From Verpa conica (lineage: Eukaryota; Ascomycota; Pezizomycetes; Pezizales; Morchellaceae): a stretch of 64,000 bases of DNA. Every line of letters starts with the position of its first letter. Positions within the stretch are counted from its first letter, which is position 1. Shown piece after piece: positions 1 to 13,113 of this stretch. The position numbers and the translations under genes are program-made. Location of the stretch: assembly GCA_033030425.1 (NCBI GenBank), contig JAUFSD010000023.1, positions 1,240,001-1,304,000 on the forward strand. Reading direction: 5' to 3'. The notes below the pieces were generated by a model. That model was not told where the DNA came from. It did not search any database and saw only the letters and a list, made by a program, of their open reading frames with translations.

Positions 1-1059
1 AGATGCAGTCTACTGGGGATGCGGTCTAGTTGGGTATAATTCTACTGAGAAAGTGCATTTACGTGTAGGTGTGAGTTAATGCTGTGTTATGGGTTATGGA
101 GGGGGGGAGTATGTTTAGTTGGAGCGTTTTTTTGTAGTTTTTTTTTTTTTTACATCACTTTTAGTCGTTCGCTCTTTCTCTAATCTTATATAGTGGTGTA
201 TGGAATCTCACATTATGTATTTCTAGGAGATAGATTCTATGGAGATGGTTCAGAAAGGCTCTGGGCGTGGATGAGTGAAATGTCGTGATACTAAGCTTTC
301 GCTATGTGGGGGTCCAAGATATCGTTAGATCCCCCATAAAATATTATCGGAAATGACATCTTGGCACGACAACGAAGCTTCCCACCCAGCCGACTAAGTA
401 CACAGCCTTGATGCGATGATCCTATTAGGAAATTATAAGAACAAAGATTTACCTATACCGGGGTCGGGTACAAGCAGACCGCCTTGGGCGCATAAACACA
501 CATTCTGCAGGAACACCAGTACCTCAACCCCCTCTCGGGTGCTCTGTATGCGCCCCACCCAATCCTGCTTATACCCGTAACTATAGTATATATTTCCAAT
601 ATAGGTTATTTTATTCATTAGTTACACCCGGTTGTGGGACTATCGCACCAAAAGCACAATGTGCAACAATAAAAAATAAAAAAAACCTCATGGAGCTATA
701 CTTGTACGCCCCGGCTTGGGTGTACGTATGTACCCTTGTTGCAAAGTACAGTAGCACAGCGGGGGGTGTAACGGTAGTACTAGATGTTTCTCCTGTCTTT
801 GGGGCTTTATTCTGTGATTTATAGTAGAAAGTCAAGCTGCTAGTTGGTGAATGAATGAATTAATCATAAATATACAAAGCCCTGAGGCTATGGTATTCAT
901 AACCTAAACAAATGCTGGTAGTTGGTGTTTGGTGTATCGGTGATGATTCGAGTCCATGGCTTGTGGGGTGAGTCATGGTCTACTACTCGGCGCATACTCG
1001 TATTCACTTTAGTTTTCCTTCTTTTTTTGTGTGTACGCAGAGGCAAACAGACACTTATA
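1..1059. other. Gene-free stretch with repeat fragment
   Basis: I see no supportable gene here. A T-rich tract lies near 127-152. At about 848-900 a TGAATGAATTAATCATA motif is followed by a block that recurs near 22023-22078, so this looks like decayed repeat DNA. Confidence 0.5.
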
Positions 1060-1855
1060 CATCCGTGTCCAACTAATTCCCGGAGCCCCCGCCCCATGGC
1101 AACGGTAAATTCCACAAATCTCAACACCGCCACAAATACTATGGCATTAGTGTGGTATTCTAGAGAATTCTAGATCAAGTCGGCTGTGTTACAAAACCTT
1201 TTAACCAACTTGGTAGCACTCCCAACTTTACCCCCCCCCCACCAATATGGTAGTGAAAAACATCCCTTTTTCCGCTATATGTAGTGTTAACATGAGACTA
1301 TGGGGGAAATTTAGGATCATCCTTGAGATATATTCTAGGAATTCTACCCTGTATGAAACATTTTTGGTTAAAGTTGCATGATACTTTTAGCCTAGTGAAC
1401 ATGGGTACTTTTTAGTGTAAAATAGCGCTTCTACCAAAAACCTTTGTTCTAGTACTGTATGTGATAAGAAATACGAGAAAAATATTATTTTGGGAGCCTT
1501 TTGCCTTCAGCTAGGGTATAATTCTCAATAAGTCCTGTCAGTCAATGCCAAAACAAACTCTATCTCATCAACTATTGAATAAAATGAACCCAGAAATGAC
1601 AAGTCGTGAGGTCTGTCTTGTAGGATGTATATGTATCTATTCTGGTGGTTGTTGGTGCCCTTATTGCTTGCTTGAGCATTGAGATAGAACCCTTCATATA
1701 TTGGGGGATGAATCCTCTACATATGAGTTAAGCGACCCAGAGCATTAAATGGCCTCAATTAGTTTATCTTAAACACTTCTCTTTATAGTTGTTTGTGTAT
1801 CCTAGAAAATGCCCCCGTTTCTATGGGGGCTCAGGGAATTTTTTTGACACGGCTA
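1060..1855. mobile_element. Pogo-like MITE, copy 1 (CATCC...GGCTA ends)
   Basis: Inverted ends are visible. The left arm at 1060-1105 reads into CCGTGTCCAACTAATTCCCG followed by C-rich sequence. The right arm at about 1815-1855 is its imperfect reverse complement. TA dinucleotides flank both ends (1058-1059 and 1856-1857). The interior at 1640-1800, reverse-complemented, resembles 57640-57800 of the second copy. No transposase frame is present. TA target and CAG-like ends fit pogo/Tc1-mariner-derived MITEs; the superfamily is inference. The right end has diverged. Confidence 0.7.
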
Positions 1856-2250
1856 TAGTATACGTACTACCTATGTTGTAGATCTTGCTAAATAGCCTGG
1901 ATCTTCACCTTGTCACCCCGGCGAGACCTCCACAGACGCCCACGTCCCGATACGGGAGGATACATAGGAGTAGGAGTACGCCCCTAAGGCAGTAATACAA
2001 TTGTGCTTTCTACCTCCCACAGTCTAGTCGAACTACAGAGCGAGTGATATATGGTGCTTAAAATTACAAATATATACCCCTGAGAGTGCGGTCTTGAATC
2101 AAATGCTGGGTTGTGTAATTCTGCCACAAAGATTGCGTAATAGAACCAAGTTTTCAAAGCCCCTGCATTAGCGCTGACTCTCTTTGGAATATCTCTTTAT
2201 CGTGGTTACCTGATGTTGCCTTTGGGTTTATTCTAGAATGATTTAATATA

Positions 2251-2500
2251 CTACGGTACCTGCCTTGAGCAACGACCCGGGTCAATTAATGTGTGATAGT
2301 ACCGGAGAAACACCAATGTAACCGGGTAGGACGTGGATGTACAGTCGCACCCCGATATGCCGGATGGCAAGAATCCAGAGGATTTCGTATGGGATAGTAA
2401 GGAATCCGGGACAGCAAATTCATTTTGTAGTAGAAAGAATGTTTTAGTCAGGGTATTTCTTACGGGACAGTAAGGGATCCGGCATAGCGAGGTACGACTG
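2251..2500. mobile_element. Short pogo-like MITE remnant
   Basis: The right end, read on the minus strand from 2500, starts CAGTCGTACCTCGC next to a TA at 2501-2502. The left end after TA (2249-2250) is a diverged version sharing GTACCT. Two internal sub-repeats (around 2385-2410 and 2460-2482) share a TAAGGRATCCGG core. The 91-codon open frame across it is probably not a gene. Classification rests on the end motif and TA flank only. Confidence 0.5.
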
Positions 2501-2757
2501 TACTTATAATTAATCCATTCATCCAACCGTGTAGGACGGCTTCCTGACTACACTATGGTTTTAATTATTAATTTTACACTCCTGAAAGCCTTGAAAAATT
2601 AGGACCCCATACCAAAAGAAAACCAACTCCTTCACAAAGAGAGTACAGCCCATAAGTTAAAAAAAACCAAGCCCCCAAAAGCCACCTAGAACGAAACCCC
2701 CGCAGATACGACTTATCCAAATGGTTGCATGTACTTATAATAAATTCATTCATCCAC

Positions 2758-4146
2758 TTATCCCAATGCCACCAATCGAGGCATACACTGCAAACTCAAC
2801 CGTTCAATTTCTCGCCTCGCATCACGATCCAAGGTTCCCTCCACCTGGACCACATCCAGACTCGTCCACTTCAAGCTTCTGCCCGAATAACACTCAATAT
2901 CCGTCTCATCCAGCATGCCCCACACGATGATCCCACCCAATTCATACTGCGACGCAATCTGACAAGGAGCGTCCATCCTCTCTTTGACCACCTCTACAAC
3001 CCTACCACCCACAAACCTCTTCAAAGCCAACCTCGGAAATGTTAAAAAATCCTGCCAATCCTCGTCCGGGAAGCCACAATAATCACCGTCTGCCTGCTCT
3101 GTAGTGAACGGCCACGTGACTTTATCAAAGACTCGAAAATCCCAAAAACACAACTCGGACGAGCACGTCTCCGGTAGTGTGATTTTCAGCTCGCGGATGC
3201 ACCAGATCTCGATTCGAGCGCATTGTAGGAGTCGCAGGAAGCCATCACTGCTGATCCCCGTCACGTGGAGTTTCCTCAGGAGCGTGTTATCAGAGTACAT
3301 GCACGGCTTCTGCATCCGCCATTTATCTGTCAGAGCCGACCCACAGGCCGACAGCAGATGAAACCCAAGCGTGCGAGGTCGTCCATTCCGACAGAGCTGT
3401 CCAAAAACCCAAGGTATATCGTCCACCCGCTGACTGTCAGACCAGTCCTTCACGTACAGATCCGCCCTACTCAGCCCAGAAGATATCTCCAACGTCGGCA
3501 CAAACTCATTCTCCGAGGAAGGGATTATGCGACCGTTCCACACAACGATTGTGAGATTGTTAACCTTCTCGACCGTTTCTTGCGACGCTAGGTTTTTTTC
3601 GTGCAGGTTATCGTGGAGACTCTTGTGCGATGCCGAGAAATGCTTAAACACAGGGCGGATATCCGCTGCTCTACCGCCTGCGATCACGATATTGAGTTTT
3701 CTCGGCGCTGGGATCTGCGGGCATACTATCTCGTGTGGTGGAGTGTGTGCTCGCATTGGACGCTCTCTGGTCTGGCTGAAGATTATCGTCACAGTCTCGT
3801 ATCCGAGTAGATCTGTGAGTTTTAGAGTACTGCGTCCTGACGTCATCGCTGCATCCGTCGAGAGTCGTCGTTGTTCCATAACGATATTGAAGAATTGCGT
3901 ATCTGTGAGTTGGACTTCACAATATGGTCTCGATAGAACCATTCCTGCCTCTATGAAGATCTTCCACAGACGACAGACTCGTCCGAAGTTCTTGGACCCA
4001 GATCCATGCTTGATCACCAGGTCTTGGGAATTGGGCTTTTCGTCTACGATGTCGTAGGTCTGCTCGCAGAGAGAGAGTATGTAGTAGAGTATCTCCCGCG
4101 GTAAAGCGTTGATGAGGCAAGGTTCTAATATACTCATGGACTCCAT
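2758..4146 (-). CDS. F-box-like protein, 462 aa
   Basis: This is an uninterrupted 462-residue frame whose ATG lies at 4144-4146. The N-terminus (residues about 11-60, LPREILYYILSLCE, then GRVCRLWK) resembles a fungal F-box interrupted by an insertion of about 25 residues. The rest is the leucine-rich, low-motif sequence usual in fungal F-box proteins. Such proteins normally bring substrates to SCF ubiquitin ligases through Skp1; that role is family knowledge. There is no signal peptide or membrane segment. An inverted-repeat element ends only 45 bases upstream of the ATG, so it probably occupies the promoter or 5' UTR. The substrate cannot be inferred. Confidence 0.75.
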   Translation of the reverse strand: MESMSILEPCLINALPREILYYILSLCEQTYDIVDEKPNSQDLVIKHGSGSKNFGRVCRLWKIFIEAGMVLSRPYCEVQLTDTQFFNIVMEQRRLSTDAAMTSGRSTLKLTDLLGYETVTIIFSQTRERPMRAHTPPHEIVCPQIPAPRKLNIVIAGGRAADIRPVFKHFSASHKSLHDNLHEKNLASQETVEKVNNLTIVVWNGRIIPSSENEFVPTLEISSGLSRADLYVKDWSDSQRVDDIPWVFGQLCRNGRPRTLGFHLLSACGSALTDKWRMQKPCMYSDNTLLRKLHVTGISSDGFLRLLQCARIEIWCIRELKITLPETCSSELCFWDFRVFDKVTWPFTTEQADGDYCGFPDEDWQDFLTFPRLALKRFVGGRVVEVVKERMDAPCQIASQYELGGIIVWGMLDETDIECYSGRSLKWTSLDVVQVEGTLDRDARREIERLSLQCMPRLVALG

Positions 4147-4191
4147 TGCGTCGTGGGGTTTTGTGAGGTGGCGGAGGGGGGAAGATTGATG

Positions 4192-4597
4192 TATATGTTC
4201 TGGCCCGCTGGGGGGACGTGCCCGTTGGGGGGACGTCCCCTCAACGGGCCAACCTGTTGGAGGGACGTCCTCTATATGGGCCAGCCTACGTCCCCTGTAT
4301 GGGTAACAACATAAAATAACTCCTGGCTACAAAAAAACACTCAGAACAAAGCTTCCAGCCTCCTACAAGTTTTATAAAGCATAGTATAAAATCCAAAAAA
4401 ATCACAAATATAGCCCAAGATAGATTCATATTTTCTAGCTATTATTCTTATGCTTTTGAGTGTGCCTGTATTAATTAGGCTATACTTTGTTAGTCCGCCC
4501 CATGGGTGTCCCTCCAACGGGTAGGGCACCTAAAAGATTGCCCGTTGAGGGGACGTCCCCCCAACAGGCACGTCCCCCCAACGAGCCAGAACATATA
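4192..4597. mobile_element. MITE with GC-rich sub-repeated inverted ends
   Basis: Arms at 4192-4250 and 4540-4597 are near-perfect reverse complements about 58 bases long, starting TATATGTTCTGG. Each arm is built from repeats of a GTTGGGGGGACG-type unit, and weaker units continue inward (4251-4300 and 4500-4535). The core is AT-rich with no coding potential. TA occurs at both ends, consistent with a TA-targeting element. It sits between the F-box ATG and its upstream region. Confidence 0.75.
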
Positions 4598-5172
4598 TAT
4601 CGTATCCTGGTGCAGAACACTTGGCTCCCTTTATTGGTCCTAGTCCACGCTTTGAATGCTTTGAATGTGTCGCTGGTGATATGTCTTGTAAGAACCGATC
4701 ACCTATTGGGGAACAGCAGGCGATAATCACAAGGCAAGGCTAGTATCGAGAGACTAGGAACTCAAGGACAAGGTAGGTATGGTAACAATATAAGTTGTTG
4801 CGTGAAGAACTAACTAACTGACAGAGATGCGTCCCTTTTATACCCTTTCTGGAGGGACGCTGAGATCAACAATGAGACAATATGAAACTGAAGGAGCGAC
4901 CTCCTTCTACATGAAACTATAGACGTCTCGTCCAGCGAGGCGTATTTTCTTACATGACCAATGATAACAGGAATCCTACGAAATATGCAACGATACATGA
5001 AACAAGGAGATAGACAAGGTAGACTAGGAAATGGGTGTTCTTGACATGTCTTATCTAAGATTGTAGTCAGTGTCTATAAATCTTGGGAGATATTGATATC
5101 ACACCTCTTGGATGGGATGCAACTCGCCTGTTATAGTAATTCCTACTCTAGCTGGGCGATAAGTGGTGATGG
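4598..5172. other. No gene seen
   Basis: AT-rich sequence between two inverted-repeat elements. The short open frames have no recognisable protein character. Confidence 0.5.
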
Positions 5173-5735
5173 TACTCACATTTCAAGAAAGTGTTCGCCC
5201 ACTTGGCAAAACACACCAAAAATCGGCTTTTTCAACACAACACCAAAAATTCCACACACATATTCAAAGCATGCCTTTTTAATAGAAGATATTTATGACC
5301 TATATCATTAACATAGCAAAGTCTTAAATTGATAGGGGCTCTCTAGGTTGAATTATGTAAGTTATCTGTGGTATGATTTTTAGTCCCTTCTATCCATAGG
5401 CATAGCTCAACAACATATGTGTAAATAAACCCAAAATAAAGCTATAGGCTTTTGAGAGCCTCTAAAGTGTGTGCTATGGCTTTTAGGTAAAATTAGAATG
5501 CCCTTATGGTTGGGATCTAATATGCCCAAGAGAAGTATTTACACCTCCAATATAACTCTACCTAGACAGCATCTCCTACTCCACAAACTACATATATAAA
5601 ATTAGTTGTCTAGGATTACCCCATGCCTAAAGGACAAGTGATTTGGGTATGTTTGGAATTTTTGGTGCTGTGTTGAAAAAGCCGATTTTTGGTGTGTTTT
5701 GCCAAGTGGGCGAACACTTTCTTGAAATGCGAGTA
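5173..5735. mobile_element. TACTC-ended MITE (a), 563 bp
   Basis: Arms at 5173-5260 and about 5650-5735 are reverse complements with few mismatches over roughly 80 bases. They begin TACTC(A/G)CATTTCAAG and run through a GTTCGCCCACTTGG block. The core is non-coding. The terminal TACTC motif with embedded TA is shared with elements at 49798, 50469, 58145 and 61692. No transposase is encoded. Confidence 0.8.
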
Positions 5736-6651
5736 GTTGTAAGTAATAACCAGCTTCCACATCCCCTCCAACTACAACCCAAAACAACTACTCACAGCTA
5801 TTGAAACTCCAAACCTACAATACAATACCCACCAGTCACGAAATAATACAAAACACATAGCCTCATAGCTCCAAGAATTGTGGCTTACGATTAAGCGAAA
5901 AGCACTCAGGGGTAAAAATGCACCTTACTACAGCCTCACAATCGGAATACAAACCCCTTACTCACAAAGCACCAGCCAGTCCCGTCGAACCCAGAGAGGG
6001 GGCTATAAATCACTCTCCCTTCACCCTCCCTCACTCCCAGCCTATAAAACACCGCCCTCCCGCCCAATAATACCCTCTCTATAACACCCAAATAGATCTA
6101 CGAAGGGCTAGGGTTTAAACACTCTCCCCCGGAAATAGTATACCTGAAACGGGCTACAGTTGCCTTACTCCCGCCCCCATCTCCCTCAGCCGCACTAGCG
6201 CCCATGACTTCACCTCATGCCCCTGTCGATCCTTCCATTAAGATGCCAGCGGGAGCCTGCTGTTAACACTCTACCCTAGGGGTGTATAATCTTACCAACC
6301 AGCACGGTATATCACTCGCAAGTCGCAGCCGCATCTTATGTAGCTGGTAGAATATTGGCTTTCATTATTGGCCTCGCTTAGTTCAGGAAATAAGCCTCTT
6401 TCTTCGAGTTCATAGGTCCATCATGTCATTGCTGATTATGTAGATACAAAAAATCCCCTTTTCACCCCAAAAAAGAATTCCCCCTATAGAAAAGAAATAC
6501 AAGACAGCGTATCCAGTACGCGACTTGATTAAACTTTGAGATCTAATGCTCGCTCACAAAATAAAAGATTCCCGTACAAGGGGGCATGAATAGAAAAAAA
6601 CAAATGCACTCAATAAACGCCTTACAAATGAAATGGATGAGCCCCTCCTCT
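5736..6651. other. No gene seen
   Basis: Intergenic sequence downstream of the lactonase-fold gene. It contains C-rich, purine-poor tracts at 5940-6200 but no open frame with protein-like composition. Confidence 0.5.
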
Positions 6652-7931
6652 TTAATTCCAGGTAACAGCGGCAGCACCTGGGATGGAAATAAAAGCTGTA
6701 GATTTCTGTGCCAATTTCCCGGTAGCGGGGTCTCTGGCAATGAGCTGGACATCACCACTCTTGGGGTTGGCAACAGTAATGTAGTCCTTTCCACCGAGGG
6801 TTACGAATGAAAAGTGGCGGGGGTTGAGACCACCAGCGGGAGAGAGTTCAACGAACTTGAGGGTTCCGTCGGCGTTGATGTTCCAGAGCGCCATGGCGTC
6901 GCTGCCGTTACCTGAAGAGCCAATAGTAGGGAAGGTCACGTCAAGACGGTTAGAGACATAGAGGAATTTGTTGTCGGGCTATATTAAGTCTTGTTAGCAC
7001 TGGTTTTGGATGAGGGCTAATGAGGTGGCTTACAGAAATCGCAATCTCTCCGGCAGCTGGTCCACCAGTCACCACAGGCATGGCCTCTTTGGATCCGAAA
7101 GTGTTGTAGGTAACCGCAGAAGGGGTATCGAATGTAATGCTATCAACATCATACGAAAGCTTGTACGCGGTAATCTCATTGTTCAACTCCGCAACGACAA
7201 AGAAATGAGTAGCCTGTTCTCCGTCGACGTCGGGCCAGAAAACACCATGACGAGGACCACTGCCCTTGTTGGTTGGAACATTCCCGAGGGGAGTCAAGTT
7301 GTTTGTTGTGCTTGAACCTTTGTTGAGGTAGATGCGAAGGAGGTCCGAACCGAGATCTGGGACAACAACAAACTGGCCAGTGGGGTCAACCACGATCTGG
7401 TGAGGATGAGAAGCATCTTGACGCCCCGCGACGATGGATTTTTCGGTGTACTTGAATTGTTGGTTCTTTTGGAGGTTACCACAGTCGTCGGTTGTGAATG
7501 TGTTGATTCCAGCGCCTCCGCTAAAAAATAAGGTTAGTATGAAGATCCCAACAAATAGTGGGGAAGACTTACTAGGCAGCGGTGATGAGGCCCATTCCGT
7601 TTTTGGCCATAGCGATATGGACAGGGCCTGGGAGACCAACCTGCTGGCTCACTTTTGTAAATGTACCGTTTTCGACCGTGTATGAGGTGATAGCCCCCGG
7701 GTCGGTTCCACTAGACTCAGTGACGGAGTACATGATGTCTCCGTCGAATGTCTGCCATGTTGGTGCAGGGAAACTGTCGTTTGTGCTCGAGATTTTTGTG
7801 AAGGCTGTTCCGTCAAACGAGTACGAGATGATCTCAGCCACACCGGTACCGACATATAGAGTCTTTGACATGGCTGAAGAGCCGAAGAGGAGAGCACACG
7901 CAGCACTAGTAAATGAAATACTGTATTTCAT
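6652..7931 (-). CDS. Secreted lactonase-fold beta-propeller, 390 aa
   Basis: Three exons can be joined: 7573-7931, 7034-7520 and 6652-6978. The introns (52 and 55 bases) have GTAAGT/GTAAGC donors and CTAAC-type branch sites. The start is the ATG at 7929-7931, giving a signal-peptide-like N-terminus (residues 1-22, ending SSAMS). The body carries propeller-style repeats such as DASHPHQIVVDPTGQFVVVPD and SGPRHGVFWPD. These match the fungal YkgB/6-phosphogluconolactonase-like lactonase family, related to carboxy-cis,cis-muconate cyclase (seven-bladed fold). Length (about 390) is normal. Because it appears secreted, a cytosolic pentose-phosphate role is unlikely. The substrate is unknown. Confidence 0.88.
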
Positions 7932-10900
7932 TGTCGGTGTTTTTGATGATGTCAGTCTAGGGGAATAGATGAGGTTGAAAATCAAGAAATGAAACTAAAA
8001 AAGACCTCACTGGGAGATGATGGCTTGTTAAATGAAAGGATATAATCAGTAAAGGCAGAGAAGTATGAGGGAGAGAAAGGAGAGGAGAGACAGAGAGCGT
8101 CTATAAGTAATGTAAGGGCTTCGGGGGTGGCTGCTCCATTCAAAGGCACAAGAGAGGAGAACGTCTTGGACGTACCTGCAGGGACCCGCCGCGCATTCAA
8201 AATAGCTCTTACAAGGCCAGGAGTGGAGTCCCAAGACTTCGGTGTCTTTCAATGAGACACCTTGGCTCAAGAGCGAGAAAGAACAAAGAATGGACATGGC
8301 AGCCATGACCAATAGGACGTAGACACCACGTTTGTACCGCTGAGCTGGCCTGGCCATAGTATTCGCAGTATCAGCACTCGCAGAGCTCACGGTTTCAAGG
8401 GAGACGATGGATAGAATGGCAAGCGAGTGTAGAAAAGTGAGGATGATCGTCACCTCTGTGAATGGCGGGGTTGAGCAGGGGTACGGACCGTGCAGGCCGT
8501 GGTGTTTTGGGGGGGACCGGTACCTGAAGAGCCCTATCCTATGATACCGGGGGACACCATGTGGATGGCTGCGGGGGTTTCCCCCGATCAACTCGAGTGC
8601 ACTCTACATGATGCCAGAGGAATAGAGCAGAGAGAGAATTACATTCCTGTCCCAGGAGTATCTACTCTTCGTAAGGCCATGATGACACCGGTACATGTCA
8701 GCCACACATGCGGCAGAGGCGGAGCGTTTGGCTGACAGGAATGAGGATGGAAGACAACACCGACCAGCCCTCTCCCCCTCTGGCTGTAACTCTAAAGCTT
8801 ATCTCGCGTGGGTGAACCCTAACCCTCCATTCCACCGCTGCCGGCACAGGGGTAACACCAGCCAGGCGTTTATCGCAGCATAGCGAACGGAATTAACGCG
8901 ACAAAAATAGAGCCATGTCCTTTTGCCCGCGGTGTTTCAGCCATATTTACGCTCCTTGGAGACGAAATGAACTAGTGTGCTGGCGAGTCGCAGGCATAGA
9001 AGACTAGACAGCACATGGGAGAAATGTACCCTGCTCGCGGTATAGTCCGCACGCGACGTGGTTGAAGGGCTGAAGGGGCTCGTCAGCCTGGCCAACCAGC
9101 GAATACCAACCCTGAGCGAGGTGGGTTTGATGATGTCTAACTTGGAGTATAAGCTTTCTACTGGAGACTGAATGACTGGCTGTGGTCGCACGCGCTCTGG
9201 TAGATATATTGCTTCGTAATTACATAGCATTGGGTCTGTCTTATTGTGTAAGAGTCTCACGGACGCTATGCGGTTACAAGTGCATCAGTGGCTGCGGCCA
9301 CTGCGGTAGTGAGAATAGTAAGTGTATAAATGGACTGTGGCTTAATCTGACACCCCAATGTTGTGGCCTTACAGTAAAGATTTTATTAAAATACCCAAAA
9401 GACAGTGGCTTGTGGTGCTTTTATTTGGCACACAGTCCTGGGAACGAGTCAGAGTGGCTAATATATCCTTTCTTCACTTTACTTTTTCACTTTTCGAGGC
9501 AAGAGTATTAGATATCATGATTAGCAAGCAAGGGTCGGCTGAGCACCCGATACACCATTGATATCTTAATACCCGCGGAATAGCACCTGAACTACAGATG
9601 ACTATAGAAATCTAGGTGAGTGGGGAAGTCATATCGCTAAGGATGAGACTGATGAGCGCATGGACACAGAAATCTCTGCATGCGCAGAACCTTCTCGTGA
9701 CCTCATAGAGCGGGCAACTATTTCTCACGTACACCCCGACTACACTATAAACTACCACCTCTACCATCTATTATTTACCATTCACTTACCTACCCTTACA
9801 CTTACCTCAGAAGCACAAACCCCAACTCGCGGAACAAAAGTTCTTTAGACCGAACCTCTCAATGCCCTGCAATCGGTCCTCTAGCCACTCCAGCCATGCA
9901 TCGTCTACCCAAAACCCCCTGGAGAACACTTAAACGCCGCCAGAAAACCGGACTAACACCCGCATCCCCAGAACTACAGCACATGCCTAGCCCACCCAAT
10001 TAACGGGACCTCCATATCGACCGGTAGGAATACCGAATTCCCACTCCTCGACCGAAAAAAAAAAAAAGAGAAAATATCAAGGATGTATCATTACCGTATG
10101 AACCACAACCCTCTACCGCATACCTTCGGGCCAACGGCAAACACAGTGCAGTATGTTACACCACAGATGGCGGCTTTCTCGCGATATACTACTATGTGAA
10201 CAGTATATAGAGGCACGGGACCATTTACCGAGCGTGGAGACGGTTGGGGTACCCCGCATTGTCGTTTAGGGCTAGTGTCTGTAGTTGAGATTCGCGGGTT
10301 GGAGTACTTTGGGATATGTTGGTCTAGATATACCCGGTAGTAGGTACTGTGGGCGTTATCTTTGCAGGAAGTGGGACTTATGATCGGTAGTGGTCGGGGA
10401 GTGTCGGAGTATCTAGTTTCTTAGCTTGTTTTCTAGCGTTAGTGAGAAGCAGTAGAGACCGCTATAGGATATAGATACGTCATGGAGAGGACTAGTCATC
10501 TGGGAGTAGTTCCGTCGGGGTATCGGGATGGTTATTCTGTCTCGTGGCTTGGAGAGTTGAGGTTTTCTACTATAGTTTACTGTATGGCTGTTCTCTCTGT
10601 TTGGGTGTCACGTCAATATAGGTGTCTTGTGGGGGGGTTATAAAACTTGATGGGCATCACTAACCCTTATACGTCGCAACCTCAACTCTTCAAGGTGTGA
10701 TACGTACTATGAGGCCATATAAAATGTACCACTACCCCCCACGTGTATACTCGTCACACAAAATCACTCGCTCCGTATTCCCCGGGGGATAGAATGTAAT
10801 CAACGACAGCTCCCATACATGTGGGGAAACCCCTATTCAAATATCATACCAAGAGTGAAAACATAAGACTAATATGTTAACCCTAGCCCCCCGCCAAGCC

Positions 10901-13113
10901 TTGGTGTTGTAAACAATACTCTGTGTCAGCAGCAGAAACATACTCTCAGCCCAGCTCTGCATAAGTCCAGAGTAAACCGCACCCAACTGGCCTGATAAAA
11001 ATGCACAATAATAGAGGACCCTGCAGGTGCAAAAATGGGATTAGTCGAAAAAGCTTCAAGCACTCATAATCCCTCAGCGAGAGAGAGCGAGAGAGAAAGT
11101 GCACTTTTTTTTTTGTTAGGAAGGAGCAAGTGTCGTAATCAGGGGTGTTGGATCTACTCTAACTTACAGGGGTGTTGCGGTCAGCATTGAATCGATTCGG
11201 TGAAGATGTGTGGAATATAGAAGTGTAATTTACTATGTACCTCTCTCTCTCTCTCTCATAATTAGCGAGAGTCGGATAGTTGAAGATTCATTCTGGGGTA
11301 GCTTTTTTTTCTTTTTTTTTTTTTTTGTGATGTGTGTATGTGTGCGCAGGTTTCGGTCAATATTTCATACGCAGGGGTAGAGTAGATGCGGGTTTTTGTT
11401 AATATGCGGTAGGGCCACTGGAAACAGGTGTCATTCAGGCACGAGTGGTGTACCTACATATGCGCGAATATTTGGTTTGCTTTTTGTTTTTTGCTCTACT
11501 CCACGCTCGAGTGTGGGAGGAGAGGTACATACATCTACAGTATGGAAGCCTTGGTAATATAATGGTTCGGTTGATTTATAGCGAACTAACCCAGGCTGCG
11601 CGGCTTCGGTTAGCCTCCGCAGTACGTACTAAACACAGATATACGAACAAAAAGACTCCATCTCTTTCGAAATATTAACTATGAGTTTAGAGTAGAATGA
11701 ATATAATAGGGCTACCTCGGATGAAAAAGGGGATCTCATTCCACTCCCCCACTAAAAGCTTGAAATCATGGGGAAAATATTTGTATCTCTTTTTACCCAA
11801 CCCCATGTCTATTCTATCCTCGGGTTTTAACCCGATCCATCCGAGCGGGCAGGTAGATCTGTACCAGGTTTGTGACAGAGATTGAGATACATACCTTAGT
11901 ATCCGCACGTGATCGGCACTTTGGATTACGTCAATTGCAGGGGTTCCAGGAGCGTTGTCCGTACCGATCTGCCGACCTATCAGCTGGAGATGTGTCGTAT
12001 AGTAATGGAAGGTGGGGTTCTGTGGAGGTAATCTAGCGTTGGGTTAAGGCTTAGGTGGTACGATTGTTGATTGCAATGTGAGGCCTTTAATTGGCCAAAG
12101 TGCTTGTGTATAAAGTAACGGCCCGGCCGTTGGAGGGAATGGGGGCCAGTGGAGTATTCGTTTAGAGCCTCATCGGGCTTATATCTATGGTAGAGTAGAA
12201 GTGTTGTAGCTATAGTATCTCGGCTGGCCACTTCAAGAGAATATAGTATTTGGAGCTGAGTGCTCTATAGCTTAGGAGATTGGAATATTGTGAGGAGTAT
12301 TGTGAAGGTATATTTAAGAAACAGCTAATCAAGTGGTTTATGTCCTTTATAAGAAGTAGATATTGGGAGCAGGCAGGACGTAGCTATGGATCCTAATAAT
12401 CTTCACTGGCCTATAAACAAACATCTAACATTGTATTCGCACGGTCTCTTGATACATCAACTTAACGTAATCTTCCATTATGTTCACCGAACGTCACTCG
12501 AGAAACCAATCGGACGAGACAAATTCTCACCATGCCTTAGCGAAAACGGTCGGGATATGTGCGACATCGGGTCAAAGTGCCCCCGTAGCCTTGCTTACAT
12601 AACCATCGCGAGTGAAGACGTGGTTCGTACTGAGCAGTGTAACAGGCAGCCCAGTGTACCGGTTCTCTTGTTACGGTTCTATATTGAAACGAGAGTTGCT
12701 TTTCCGTCAGCCGTTGCCTACAATCCCCAAAATAACCAATTAACGTATCATCCTAACGTGATACAAACGGGTTTGCCTATTGATCGAGTGGTCAAGAAGC
12801 ACTCGGTACCAGAGTCTAAGCCGCATACTTATTGCAGTCGTAGCATTTATCGGGCCATGGGACGTGATGTTTTGGTTAGGCTTCTCGTCTAAGCGGGACA
12901 AATATATGGCCGAGTCTTACCGGGCGCCAACGGCAGGCGCTTATACCTGCTGTGGTTGTGACATGCGGGGGTTAGGGTTACCATCCAGGCTCCGTGGACC
13001 AGGTCATGGAGCATGGGTTTCTCCGGGACCTAGGTAATGGGGGTAGAATTCCTCCGTGTCTGCGCGTAGAGATGTCGAGGTGGATAACGCGATGCAGAGA
13101 TCAGGATGAACGG
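7932..13113. other. Long region without supportable genes
   Basis: About 5 kb of intergenic DNA. It holds simple repeats (GA/CT-rich at 11075-11100 and 11241-11258, T-rich at 11305-11327), a C-rich stretch around 9800-10000 and a telomere-like CCCTAACCC at 8817-8825. Frames of up to 181 codons (8046-8591, minus) and 168 codons (12386-12892, plus) show no domain, repeat or intron logic, and I do not call them. Confidence 0.5.

Noticed and set aside
8046..8591. 181-codon minus-strand frame upstream of the lactonase-fold gene
   Set aside because: No family signature, no convincing start, and it lies where the promoter and leader of the lactonase gene are expected.
12386..12892. 168-codon plus-strand frame before the carotenoid oxygenase
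   Set aside because: No recognisable domain, repeat or composition of a real protein. It could be an orphan gene, but nothing in the sequence supports it.
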